Below, piece after piece: positions 14,783 through 24,800 of a DNA stretch of 36,161 bases (position 1 is its first letter; the number at the start of each line of letters is the position of its first letter). The DNA lies in NCBI GenBank assembly GCA_934654475.1, contig CAKUFZ010000016.1:1-36161 (forward strand), in the 5' to 3' direction. A program made the position numbers and the translations under genes. The notes beneath the pieces were generated by a model. The model worked only from the letters and a program-made list of their open reading frames with translations. It did not search any database and was not told the DNA's origin. Source of the stretch: an uncultured Coriobacteriales bacterium. GTDB lineage: Bacteria; Actinomycetota; Coriobacteriia; Coriobacteriales; UMGS124.

Positions 14783-16525
14783 TTACTTCGCGGCGGCGGC
14801 GTTCTTGCCGGCGACGTAGCCGTAGAAGATGCACATGGAGACGCTGACGCCCTTCAGGCAGATGGGGTACTCCACGGCGAAGCGGCTGCCCTGCATGTTG
14901 CCGGCGCAGTACAGGCCGGGGACAATCTGGCCGGCCTCATCGTAGGCACGGGCCTCCTCGTCGGAGACGATGCCGCCCAGGCACACGAGCATGTTGGCCT
15001 CCTCGCAGCGCACGGCGTAGAAGGGAGGCGTCGTGAGGCCGAAGAGGCGCTGGGCGCTCTTGCCGAAGTCCAGGTCGAAGCCGCCCTCGCACAACTCGTT
15101 GTAGTGCTCGATGGACTCCTTGGCGACCTCAACGTCGATGCCGTCGAGCTGGGCGAGCAGCTCCTCGATGGTGTCGGCGGTCATGCACTGGCCCGAGTCG
15201 ATGCCGTCCTGGATGTCCTGGGGGCAGCGGACGGAAATCTTGAGGCCGTTTGCGGTGTAGTCGGGCAGGGGCTCGTCGCGGTAGTAGCAGGCCGTGCCGT
15301 GGGCAGCCGGGAAGTACTGGAGCTGCTCGGGCCAAGCGGCGTCAAAGAACTGGTAGGCCATGTGGCCAGGCTGCTTCTCGAGCTGGTTCTCGAGCTGCTG
15401 ACCAGGCAGGTCCTCGTTCATGAAGCGCTTGCCGGCGAGGTTGAGCCACAGGTAGCCGTTGTTGCCGATGACGCCGCGACCGCCGATGCCGGCGCCGCCG
15501 CCCATGTGGTGGATCATCGGGGCGTGCCACTGCTGCAGGGCCACGCCTGCCCAAGCGGCCATCTTGTGGCCGTCGCCCGTGGCGGTGTAGTTGCCCTCAA
15601 CGTCCATCGTGGGGTTCATGACGGGCACCTCGTTCTCCACGACGGAGGGCACGAAGTGCTTGAGCATGGCGGTGTCGTGGGCGTAGTCGCCGCAGGTGAG
15701 GATGACGCCGCCCTTGGCGGTTGCCTTGACGTACTTGCCGGTGGCAGCGTTGCGGGCGTAGACGCCGCAGCAGCGGCCGTCCTCCATGATGAGCTTCGTG
15801 CCGAAGTGGCCGTAGCGGATGTCCACGTTGCCGGTGGCCTCGGCCTCAGCCAGCGTGTCGGCCATCATCTGCGACAGGTTGGAGATGCCGATGGTGGTGG
15901 GGTAGGTGGGCAGGGCCTCCTTCGTCCAGTCATAGCTCTCAAGCATGGGATAGAAGAAGGGGAAGATGTAGTTCGAGCGGTTCTCCTCGGGGATCTCGGC
16001 GAAGCTCTCGGGGGCGATGTAGGGGTTCGACGGGGCGATGAACCAGTCGAAGACGTCCTTCATCTCGTTTTCCCAGCGCATGAAGATGGGCAGGCTGTTG
16101 TGGTAGAGGCACTCGTTCATGTGCTTCTCGGCCAGCTCGTGCTTGTCCATGAAGCCATCGCCGCGGCCCCAGGTCTCCTGCACCTTGCCGCCAACGACGG
16201 CGCAGCCCTGGCCGGTGGTGTTCTTGGTCTCGGACTTCTCGAAGGCCAGGACGGTCGCGCCTTCCTCGGCGGCGGCGCGGATGGCGCAGCAGCCCGAGTC
16301 GCCCACGCCCACGACGATGACGTCGGCCTCGACCTCTTCCTCCACCATGTCGTCGGAGATCTCGGGCTCCGCGGGCAGCCAGGAGCTGTAGTCGGGGGCG
16401 GAGGTGACCTCGGCCTCGGCGGCCTCGTCGGCGACGGCGACACCGGTCAGGGCGGCGCTGGCGGCAACGGCGGCACCGGTCAGACCTGCGCCCTTGACGA
16501 ACGACCTGCGGGAGACATTGCTCAT
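14783..16525 (-). CDS. Tat-exported FAD-dependent oxidoreductase, fumarate reductase-like (flavoprotein 2)
   Basis: 580 residues. The start at 16525 has AAGGAAAGGA upstream. The Tat signal VSRRSFVKGAGLTGAA ends near AVADEA. An acidic stretch (residues 35-65) precedes the FAD-binding motif DVIVVGVGDSGCCAIRAA and LAFEKSETKNTTGQGCAVVG. A large insert rich in aromatic residues (about 120-215) comes before the capping domain. Near the C-terminus, PPFYAVRCEEANMLVCLGGI and GLYCAGNMQGSRFAVEYP stand where fumarate reductases have the HHTMGG and HGxNRLGG blocks, so the active site differs. There are no haem motifs. It is divergent from the membrane LuxR gene (281 bases between starts), which may control it. 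Substrate unknown. Confidence 0.87.
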   Translation of the reverse strand: MSNVSRRSFVKGAGLTGAAVAASAALTGVAVADEAAEAEVTSAPDYSSWLPAEPEISDDMVEEEVEADVIVVGVGDSGCCAIRAAAEEGATVLAFEKSETKNTTGQGCAVVGGKVQETWGRGDGFMDKHELAEKHMNECLYHNSLPIFMRWENEMKDVFDWFIAPSNPYIAPESFAEIPEENRSNYIFPFFYPMLESYDWTKEALPTYPTTIGISNLSQMMADTLAEAEATGNVDIRYGHFGTKLIMEDGRCCGVYARNAATGKYVKATAKGGVILTCGDYAHDTAMLKHFVPSVVENEVPVMNPTMDVEGNYTATGDGHKMAAWAGVALQQWHAPMIHHMGGGAGIGGRGVIGNNGYLWLNLAGKRFMNEDLPGQQLENQLEKQPGHMAYQFFDAAWPEQLQYFPAAHGTACYYRDEPLPDYTANGLKISVRCPQDIQDGIDSGQCMTADTIEELLAQLDGIDVEVAKESIEHYNELCEGGFDLDFGKSAQRLFGLTTPPFYAVRCEEANMLVCLGGIVSDEEARAYDEAGQIVPGLYCAGNMQGSRFAVEYPICLKGVSVSMCIFYGYVAGKNAAAAK

Positions 16526-16721
16526 GGTGGTTCCTTTCCTTGGAACGTGGAGTGCCGCGCGGTTGCGTGCACCCTTTGGGCTGTGCGTGCGGCCTGCCGT
16601 GTGGCCTGCCGCCGCTGAACGTTTGCGACTGTAGGCGCGTGTTTGATTTGCCTATCGGGTTCGATGGGCGATGATGTGAGAAAGAGCGGATGTTCACCCA
16701 TTGGGGCTTCTTGAGCGCTGC

Positions 16722-16746
16722 ATCGACCCTGAGGGTCGATTACAAT
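16722..16746 (+). promoter_or_regulatory. Palindrome adjoining a -10 box upstream of the LuxR gene
   Basis: ATCGACCC (16722-16729) and GGGTCGAT (16733-16740) form a perfect 8-bp inverted repeat with 3 bases between. TACAAT (16741-16746), a likely -10 box, follows directly. The palindrome would fill the promoter spacer, a position suited to autoregulation or to shared control of the divergent flavoprotein gene. Confidence 0.5.
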
Positions 16747-16806
16747 GTTTGACCTGCGAGTATCTTTGCAACGTCGGTGATAGACGCACTAAGGGGAGGG
16801 CAAAGA

Positions 16807-18300
16807 ATGCAAGAGGGCGCAAACGAAGCATCGCATCTCGGCCGTGCGCTGGCGCTTGCCCTGTGCACCCTGTGGGGCAACATCTTGTTCCTCGATGGGT
16901 CGGGCAGCGTTCTTTTGAGCGCCCCCTTTGCCTCCCGCATGGCTTCCATGGCGTTCAGCGTGGTGGGTTTTGCGGCCGCTTGGTTCGTTGCCCGTTCGTG
17001 CGCGGTCGCCCCGATGCGCTCGCGTATCGGTCTTCTGGTCGCATGTGCGTTGCTTTCAAGCGTGGGGTCGTTCTTGCATTTCTCGGGGTTGGCATGGCTG
17101 CCCGAATGGATTGATTGGGTGCCCACGGCCGTCTTCTCAGTCGCGTTTGCCTTCTTGCTGGTGGCATGCGGCGAAGTGTACGCCGAGATAAGCGCCGGGC
17201 AGGCAGTGGTGTATGCCTCGGTGTCGTACATGCTTGCCTATCTGGGAAGCACGGTTGTGGCCGAGATGGGCGCGCAGGTTGTGTGCGCGGTAGAGACGCT
17301 GTTGCCCCTGGTGATTTGTGCGCTTGTGGCCCAGCCGGTCCGCACGGGTCAGGCGTCAGGTGCGCGCGCCAAGGCCGCGCCCGTGCCGCTCGCGAACCTG
17401 CTGAGCGTGACGCTTGAGGCTATTCCCGCGCGCGTGCTTGCGGCAATAGGCATCACGTATTTTGCCATCGGGTCCACCCTTGCCCAGTCGGGTGCACCGC
17501 TTGATTATTTTTCCTGGCAGACCGCGCTGGCGGCCGTGCTCACGAGCGTGGTCGTCATGGCCACGTGCATCCTGCTGCATGGCCGCGTTGCGCTCACGAG
17601 CCTCTATAAGATCCTCATGGTGGTCCAGGTGCTCGCCGCCTTCTTGCTTTCCGAGTGGGCCGAGGGCGCGCAGATCGCCGTCGTGATCACGTTTGTGGGC
17701 GTGAAAATCGTGGCATGGACGCTCATGGCCGAGCTGGCGCTTCTCGCGCGCGCCCGTGGCACGGCTCCCGCCGCACTCGTGTACGCCGCCGGCTGCCTGG
17801 CAGGCCACATCGGCGAGGGCGTTGCAGGCGTGCTGAGCGTGTTTGGCCTCGTAAACCAAGGCGTGCTGCTCATTGTGGTTGTCGCGCTGCTCGTGGGGGC
17901 AGCCGCGTTTCTCTTCACGGGCGAGATGGGCAAGTATCCCGATATCGCTGATGCCACGCCAGCGCCCGATGGCGAGGAGGGCGCTGCGCAGGTTCAGGTG
18001 AATTCCTCATGTGACCGGACGCCCATGGCCGAGACCGTCAAGCCCGCCGTCGCGCAGGCGGCCCAGCCTTCGCTTGACGAGCGTATCGGCGAGCTCGCTT
18101 CGGCCTACATGCTCTCCGCTCGCGAGACTGAGGTTTTCCGCCTGTGGGCCACGGGGCACACGCTCAAATACATCCAGGAGAAGCTCTATCTTTCGCCTTC
18201 CACGGTGAAGACGCACGTGCGTCATATATATGACAAGACGGGTGTGCACTCGCGTTCCGAGATTGTCGAGCTGCTTGATCCACTGGCCGACAAGCGATAA
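16807..18300 (+). CDS. LuxR-type transcriptional regulator with N-terminal multi-spanning membrane domain
   Basis: 497 residues from the ATG at 16807, with GGGAGGG seven bases upstream; a longer frame from 16777 is unlikely. Residues 1-380 contain about 12 hydrophobic helices, with few charged residues between them, and resemble a transporter-like sensor. After an acidic linker (about 380-420) comes a LuxR helix-turn-helix: LSARETEVFRLWATGHTLKY, then LYLSPSTVKTHVRHIYDKTG and HSRSEIVELLD. Such membrane-LuxR proteins are numerous in Eggerthellaceae and often lie beside flavoprotein reductase genes (my recollection of the group). Here it is divergent from flavoprotein 2. The likely role is sensing a compound at the membrane and activating the neighbour; the ligand is unknown. 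Confidence 0.9.
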   Translation: MQEGANEASHLGRALALALCTLWGNILFLDGSGSVLLSAPFASRMASMAFSVVGFAAAWFVARSCAVAPMRSRIGLLVACALLSSVGSFLHFSGLAWLPEWIDWVPTAVFSVAFAFLLVACGEVYAEISAGQAVVYASVSYMLAYLGSTVVAEMGAQVVCAVETLLPLVICALVAQPVRTGQASGARAKAAPVPLANLLSVTLEAIPARVLAAIGITYFAIGSTLAQSGAPLDYFSWQTALAAVLTSVVVMATCILLHGRVALTSLYKILMVVQVLAAFLLSEWAEGAQIAVVITFVGVKIVAWTLMAELALLARARGTAPAALVYAAGCLAGHIGEGVAGVLSVFGLVNQGVLLIVVVALLVGAAAFLFTGEMGKYPDIADATPAPDGEEGAAQVQVNSSCDRTPMAETVKPAVAQAAQPSLDERIGELASAYMLSARETEVFRLWATGHTLKYIQEKLYLSPSTVKTHVRHIYDKTGVHSRSEIVELLDPLADKR

Positions 18301-18463
18301 GGACAAACAGTAGGGGATGGCATTTCTGGGGACTGGAATCGACGAGGCTTGCGCCCGTTTGCTGGCACAGACCTAATGACGCGGCTTAGACGATGGCCAA
18401 GTCCTGGTTTTCTGGTTGCGCTTGCCTGGAGGCATAACATAGTTCATAGCAAAGTTGTGTCGT

Positions 18464-18498
18464 GCCCCTGTTGTTTTTTGGAATGACAAGGGCTTTTT
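18464..18498 (+). terminator. Likely terminator of the membrane LuxR gene
   Basis: Stem GCCCCTGT (18464-18471) / ACAAGGGC (18486-18493) with one mismatch, followed by TTTTT (18494-18498). It lies 163 bases after the stop codon, a long 3' leader in which I see no gene. Confidence 0.6.
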
Positions 18499-18727
18499 CT
18501 ATGCCGTTAAGCCCCGGTGAATGGCGAGGTGGGCGCTAACAACGTTCGAAGACGCCCTTGAGTAATACATGACACACAATATCTTGTATCTCTCAATATA
18601 TGTGCATATCAAGAAGTCGTAGTGGAACATTCCTGAAATAGAATGTGACAAAAAATACGCAAAATCTTACATGCAGCCTGAAGAATGTTTCTGAAAGGCT
18701 GCTAAACTTGCGCCATTTGGTTAATGT

Positions 18728-18762
18728 GCAGCCCATGTATCGATATTCGATATATGGGCTGC
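18728..18762. promoter_or_regulatory. Long imperfect hairpin upstream of the adhesin
   Basis: GCAGCCCAT (18728-18736) pairs with ATGGGCTGC (18754-18762). After one mismatch, TATCGA (18738-18743) pairs with TCGATA (18747-18752) around a 3-base loop. That is 15 of 16 pairs. No T run follows. It is an operator or RNA-switch candidate for the surface protein. Confidence 0.55.
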
Positions 18763-18861
18763 GGCCAGGCGCTGATATTGTTTTGCCGTTTGGCCAATGA
18801 GCTATTGGATGACGTCTGCCAAACACATTGCTAGAAACGGTACGTAGAGAGGAGTTTTTTG

Positions 18862-21800
18862 ATGGGGCCGAAGACTATGCGGGAAGGAGGCGCTCTGATG
18901 CCGATTCCGATGTGGCGCCGCATTCTGTCGCTGGTTCTCAGCGCAATCCTGGTGTTCCAGAATCTGACTTGCTGGATGACGCCTGCGTGGGCTGAGGAGA
19001 TGACTTCCCCTGGTACGGTGGTTGCTGCCGAGCAGGTAGATGCCGCCGATGGGACAGGTCAGCCTGCGGCGGCTGACGGCCAGGATGCCGCGGACGCACC
19101 CGCGTCTTCTGGCGACGACGCATCCACCGGCGCCGACAACGCCAGCGCAAGTGACGCAGCTGGTTCTGCGGCCGATGCCGGCTCTGCAAGCGGCTCGACT
19201 GATGCAGCCAGCTCCCAGCAGACGCCCCGGGCTTCCAGCGATTCCGCCGCCCCGGCAAGCGAAGAGGCCTCTAGCTCCGAGGATGGCACGGTCTCCCCGA
19301 GGGCCTATAACCCCAATGCCCCTCATATAGCCATCGATGACTTCACGTCGTATGGCATGGAGGTCAAAATCAGCTATGACGGTGAAAGGGCCTGGCAGGG
19401 CGAGGCGATCACGCCTGACACGGAAATGTACGGCGAGATCAAGGGCGGCATCAACGAAGGCGTGCTCACCCCGGCGACCCCGCGCCTGCACTACGTGTTC
19501 CCGTCGAACATCACGGTGCCTAATATTGGCGACACCGACCTCTACGACGAAAGCGGCGCCTACAAGGCGACGTGGTCCATCTCCAACGGCGTGTTCTATA
19601 TTACCTATGCCGAGGAATGGCTCCAGAAGCATCCTTCGGGCATCACGCTGGGCATCAACTTCAAGATGAAGTTGAACCCTGACGCCGGCAACGATGCCGA
19701 TAAGGTTGAGGTCAAGTTCCCCGGCGTTTCCAGTATCGTCACGTTCCCCCTCAAGGACGGCAACGTGACGGGCACCAAGTGGGGCACCGTTGACGCCGAG
19801 AGCAACGCGGTGACGTGGACCGTTCAGCTCGACGTTGCCTCCAAGGCGTCGAACATCGTGCTGACCGACACGATTGGCTCCAACCTCACGTTCGACGGGG
19901 CCACGTTCAAGCTCGACGGCAACGAGCTCGCGACGGCTCCGACCGTGAACGGTCAGACCGCCACACTCAACCTGGGCAACCTTTCGCAGGGTCGCCATAC
20001 GCTGACCTACACCACGCCCATCTCGCCCGACGCATGGAAGACGGTCGCCAACGGCGGCCAGCTCTCCGGCGTGGACAACGCGGCCAGCTGGACGTGGGGC
20101 TCCAACGGCGAGAACAACAAGAACAACGTTGGTCCCACCGGTCCCCAGCTTTCCATCAACATGGCAGGCAAGCAGGGCACGGGCACCTCGGACGACATCA
20201 CCTGGACGGCCTCGATTAACACGGGCTCGCTCAAGGCTGACATGGCCGGCTATGTCTTTACCGACACGCTTGGCGCGGGCCATGCCTACAAGGGCAGCTA
20301 CGAGGTCAAGGATGCTTCCGGCGCAACCGTCGCCACGGGCACGCTGCCCACCGATGGCTCGAGCTTCAGCTACACCTTTGGCGCCGATGCCGGCAAGCAG
20401 GCGTACACCATCGTGTACCACACCCAGATGACCGACACCGCCTCCAAGGACCCGGTGAACAACAAGTTCACCATCGAGAACCCCAACGGGGAGGGCCCCA
20501 AGGGCGACGCGTCTTCCAGCTTCATTCCTGCCGACGACACCCAGTACATCACCAAGAAGCTCGTGAGCTCTGAGACTGCCGCCGCCGATGGCTACGCCAC
20601 CTGGGAGTCCACGATCTTCATGTCGCGCATGTCGGCCAACACCGACCCGACGAAGGTGACCTTTACCGACGAGTTCAATGCCAGCCAGTACCAGCGCACG
20701 ACGTTTGACCAGCTCAAGCTCATGGCGGGCGACTATCAGCTCGTTGAGGGCGTGGACTACAAGGTCACAAACGACGGCCAGTGGAACAAGCTCGAGTTCA
20801 CCTTTATGGCAAGCGATGCGGTGCGTGCCCTCATCGGCTCCACCGATGTGACGGTGACCTACCGCACCAAGTGCGACGGCTCCAACGACACCTATACGAA
20901 CAAGTCCACCCTCAGGACGCCCACGGTGACCCAGTCTGCCGAGGCGAGCTTTACCATCAAGGCCGATAAGACGCCTGAAGTCGCCAAGAACGGCAACATG
21001 TACTGGGACGCCAACTTCGACTGGAGCAAGGTCGAGGCCGGCTCCACCGAGAGGGGCGCCTGGGTTTCCGACTGGACGGTTCTTGTCAACCAGGTGCAGC
21101 CCAACGGGTGGACCACCGCCCCTGCCGGCCCCTTGGGTGGCGTCGACGTCATCGTCACCGACGAGATGCCCGAGAACATGGTGTATGTGCCGGGCAGCTC
21201 TCGGTACTTCCTGCATGGCAGCGACAGCAGCACGATTGGCCATTGGCCGACGCTGACCGCCGAGCCCGCCTGCGAGGGCTCCACCGCCGTCTTCACCGTG
21301 AAGACTGACGTCGAGGGCGTCAAGGCTGACGTTAACTATTACGTTGAGCTTCAGTATCAGACTGCCGTGCACAGCTCCGCGCTGGGCAGCTCCGGCGCTG
21401 CCGTGCAGTTCACCAACAAGGCCTACGCCCAGGCTGGCACGCAGACGTTCCCCGCCGGTTTCAAAACCGTCGAGGGTGCGAACGAGATCATGAAGAAGTC
21501 GGCCGAGCAGGTGCCCAACAGCTCCTACATCAAGTACACCATCTCGGTGAACAAGAACGCGGTCGACCTCGTGCCGGGTTCCGACACGCTCACGCTCGTG
21601 GATACGATGGACTCCAAGTGCACCTACTTGCCGGCCACGCTCCATGTGTACTACCAGGGTACGACCACCGAGGTACCCGGTTGCTCCACCCTCACCGAGA
21701 ACGTCACGCTTGACAACAGCGCCCGCGCTACGAGGCTGACGCTCACCATTCCCGATTCTTGCGCAATCGACGTGGTGTATCAGGTGCAGCCCGCCGGCAA

Positions 21801-24800
21801 CCCTGGCGACCAGGTCAGCCTGACGAACAGCGCCGAGATCTCCGGCGTTGCCAACAGCGCCACCTCGCATCAGAAGCAGTGGACCGTCGTGAAGGCCGGT
21901 GCCACGACCGAGGGTACGGGCTACGGCATCACCGTCACGAAGTCTGACGCTTCCAATGCCAAGAAGGTCCTTGGCGGCGCCACGTTTGAGCTGTATCAGG
22001 TCGCCTGGGACGGCGCCGAGACGCTTGTTGGCACGCAGGTGAGCAACGACAACGGCGTGGTGCAGTTCGGCTCCAAAGAGACGCCGCTTCTGGCCTGCAC
22101 GCTCTACTACTTCGTGGAGACCCAGGCTCCCGCAGGCTATACGTGCTCCAGCGACAAGACGTACTTCATGTTCAAGGGCACCTACAGCCAGGAGCAGTAC
22201 CAGGAGGCGCTCAACAAGGCCAAGGCGATCGGCATTGCCGAGCCTAGCCCGGCAACCTCCTTCAACATCACCAACAAGAAGAACGACACCCTTGTTGTGA
22301 CGGGCGAGTTCCAGCTCAGCCTGGCGAAGACCGTCAACGGCCTGGCCCCCAAGGCCGGCGAGACGTTCGAGTTCTCCGCCACCGCCGAAGGCGACAACGC
22401 CGCCGACGCGCCTGCGTTTGAGAACGTCGCCACTGCCGAGGACGGTACCGCCGCCTTCGCCACGGCCGAGCTCTCCGACAAGGACGCCGGCAAGACCTAC
22501 ACCTACCGCATCCACGAGGTCACGGCCGCCGCGCAGGGCTGGACCAACGCCCCCGACGTCATCGCGACCGTCATGGTGGGCATGCCCATCGATACCGGCG
22601 TGCTCACGGCGGACGTCTCGTACAGGCTCGACGCCGCGGGCTCCGAGGCCTATACGGGCGCCGCCCAGTTCGACAACCTCTACGAGGCCACGGGCTCCGC
22701 GGTCCTCTCCGTCGCCAAGACTGTGAACGGCGAGGCTCCCGAGGCAGACCAGGAGTTTGACTTCGAGCTCAAGGCAACCAGCGTGGGCGCTCCCATGCCC
22801 GAGGCCAACACCGCCACCACCGTGGGCTCCGCCCGCGCCTCCTTCGGCCAGATTGAGTTCGGCCTGGCAGACGCCGGCAAGACCTACGAGTACCTCATCC
22901 ACGAGGTCACGCCCGCCACGGTGGGCTGGACCATGGCCGGCGACGTGACCGCGACCGTCACGGTCGGCGCCGACATGGGCGACGGCACGCTCGCGCCTTG
23001 CGCCGTCACGTACTCCACTGCTGCGCAGGACTCCCAGGCCGCCCTGTTCAACAACGTGTACAGGCAGGCCTCCGGCGAGTTCCAGCTCAGCCTGGTCAAG
23101 ACCGTCAACGGCACCGCGCCCCAGGCCAGCGAGACGTTCGAGTTCTCCGCCACCGCCGAGGGCGACAACGCCGCCGAGGCACCCAGGCTTGCCAACGTGA
23201 CGACCGCCGAGGACGGCTCCGCCTCCTTCGCCACGGCCAAGCTCTCCGACAAGGATGCCGGCAAGACCTACACCTACCGCATCCACGAGGTCACGGCCGC
23301 CGCGCAGGGCTGGGCCAACGCCCCCGACGTCATCGCGACCGTCACGGTGGGAGTAGCCACCGACGCCGGCCTGAGCGCAGACGTCTCCTACAAGCTCGAC
23401 ACTGCCGGCGCCGAGGCATATGTTGGCGCCGCCCAGTTCGACAACGCCTACCAGGCCAAGCCCGCCACCGCGACGCTCGCGGTGGACAAGACCGTCAACG
23501 GCGAGAAGGTTGAGGGCCTCACCAGGCAGTTTACCTTCGCTTTGCTCGACGAGTCCGGCGAGCAGGTGGGCGACGAGGTCGCCGTCGAGGGCACCGGCAC
23601 CGCCGAGTTCGGCGAGCTCGTCTTCGACGCGCCCGGCACCTACCGCTACACCGTGCACGAGACCTCCGCGCAGGGCGCAGGCTGGACCAACGCCGCCGAC
23701 GTCAAGGCTGTCGTCTCGGTCGGCTACGCCGGCAACGGCCGCGACCTCGAGGTCAAGGCCATCGAGTACACGAACGGCACCGGCGCCGCCGCGTTCGACA
23801 ACACCTACGTCGCCACGGGCGAAGCTGTCGTCTTAGTGAGCAAGACTGTCAACGGCGGCACCGAGGTCGGCCAGGGCGAGAGCTTCACGTTCGGTCTCTA
23901 TGAGGCCGACGAGCAGGGCAATAGGATCGGCGAGCCCTTTGCCTACGCCTCCACCATGGTCGGCGGCACTGCGGGCTTCGACCCCATCCCGTACAACGTT
24001 GACGCTGCGGGCAAGACGTTCACCTATGTCGTGCACGAGATCGGCCGCAACGCAAACGGCTGGACGGCCGCTCCCGACGTGGCTGTGACCGTGAGTGTTT
24101 CTGACAACGGTGACGGCGCGCTCAAGTGCGACGTGTCCTACCCCAACGGCGCCGACACCGCTGCGTTCGACAACACCTACGTCGCGGCCACGGGCGAGTT
24201 CCAGCTCGAGCTCGCAAAGACCGTCAACGGCGAGGCTCCCAAGGCGGGCGAGACGTTCGAGTTCGGTGCCATCTGCGCCGATGAGGACGCCCCTGTTCTC
24301 CCCGACGTTATGACTGATGAGAACGGTCGTGCCGCCTTTGCCGTGGCGCAGCTCTCCGACAAGGACGCCGGCAAGACCTACGCCTACACGATCCACGAGC
24401 TCACGGCAGCCGCGCAGGGTTGGACGAATGCTCCCGACGTCATCGCAACGGTGAAGGTTGCCGCCGAGCGCGACGCCCAGGGCATCCTTGCTGCCGAGGT
24501 GGCTTACTCCACCGGCACCGACATCGCCCAGTTCGACAACGCCTACCAGGCCAAGCCCGCACGCGCCACGCTCGCGGTGGACAAGACCGTCAACGGCGAG
24601 AAGGTTGAGGGCCTCACCAGGCAGTTCACCTTCGCGCTGACCGACGAGTACGGCGAGCAGGTGGGCGACGAGGCCACCGTCGAGGGCACCGGCACCGCCG
24701 AGTTCGGCCAGCTCGTCTTCGACGCGCCCGGCACCTACCGCTACGCCGTGCACGAGACCTCCGCTGCGGGCGCAGGCTGGACCAACGCCCCCGACGTCAA

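Larger units (their letters stand above)
18301..18861. other. 561-base intergenic region upstream of the giant adhesin
   Basis: No gene is supported. A terminator (18464-18498) ends the LuxR transcript. The part from 18560 to 18861 is AT-rich and holds a long hairpin (18728-18762). TTGTTT (18779-18784) and TATTGG (18803-18808), 18 bases apart, are a weak promoter candidate about 55 bases before the adhesin start. Confidence 0.6.

Noticed and set aside
16651..16675. GGTTCGAT resembling a tRNA T-loop
   Set aside because: Flanking bases do not pair into a T-stem, and no anticodon or acceptor stem surrounds it.
18318..18500. tmRNA-like start (CTGGAATCGACGAGG)
   Set aside because: It resembles the 5' region of ssrA over about 20 bases, but no tRNA-like 3' half or CCA-type end is found in the next 350 bases.
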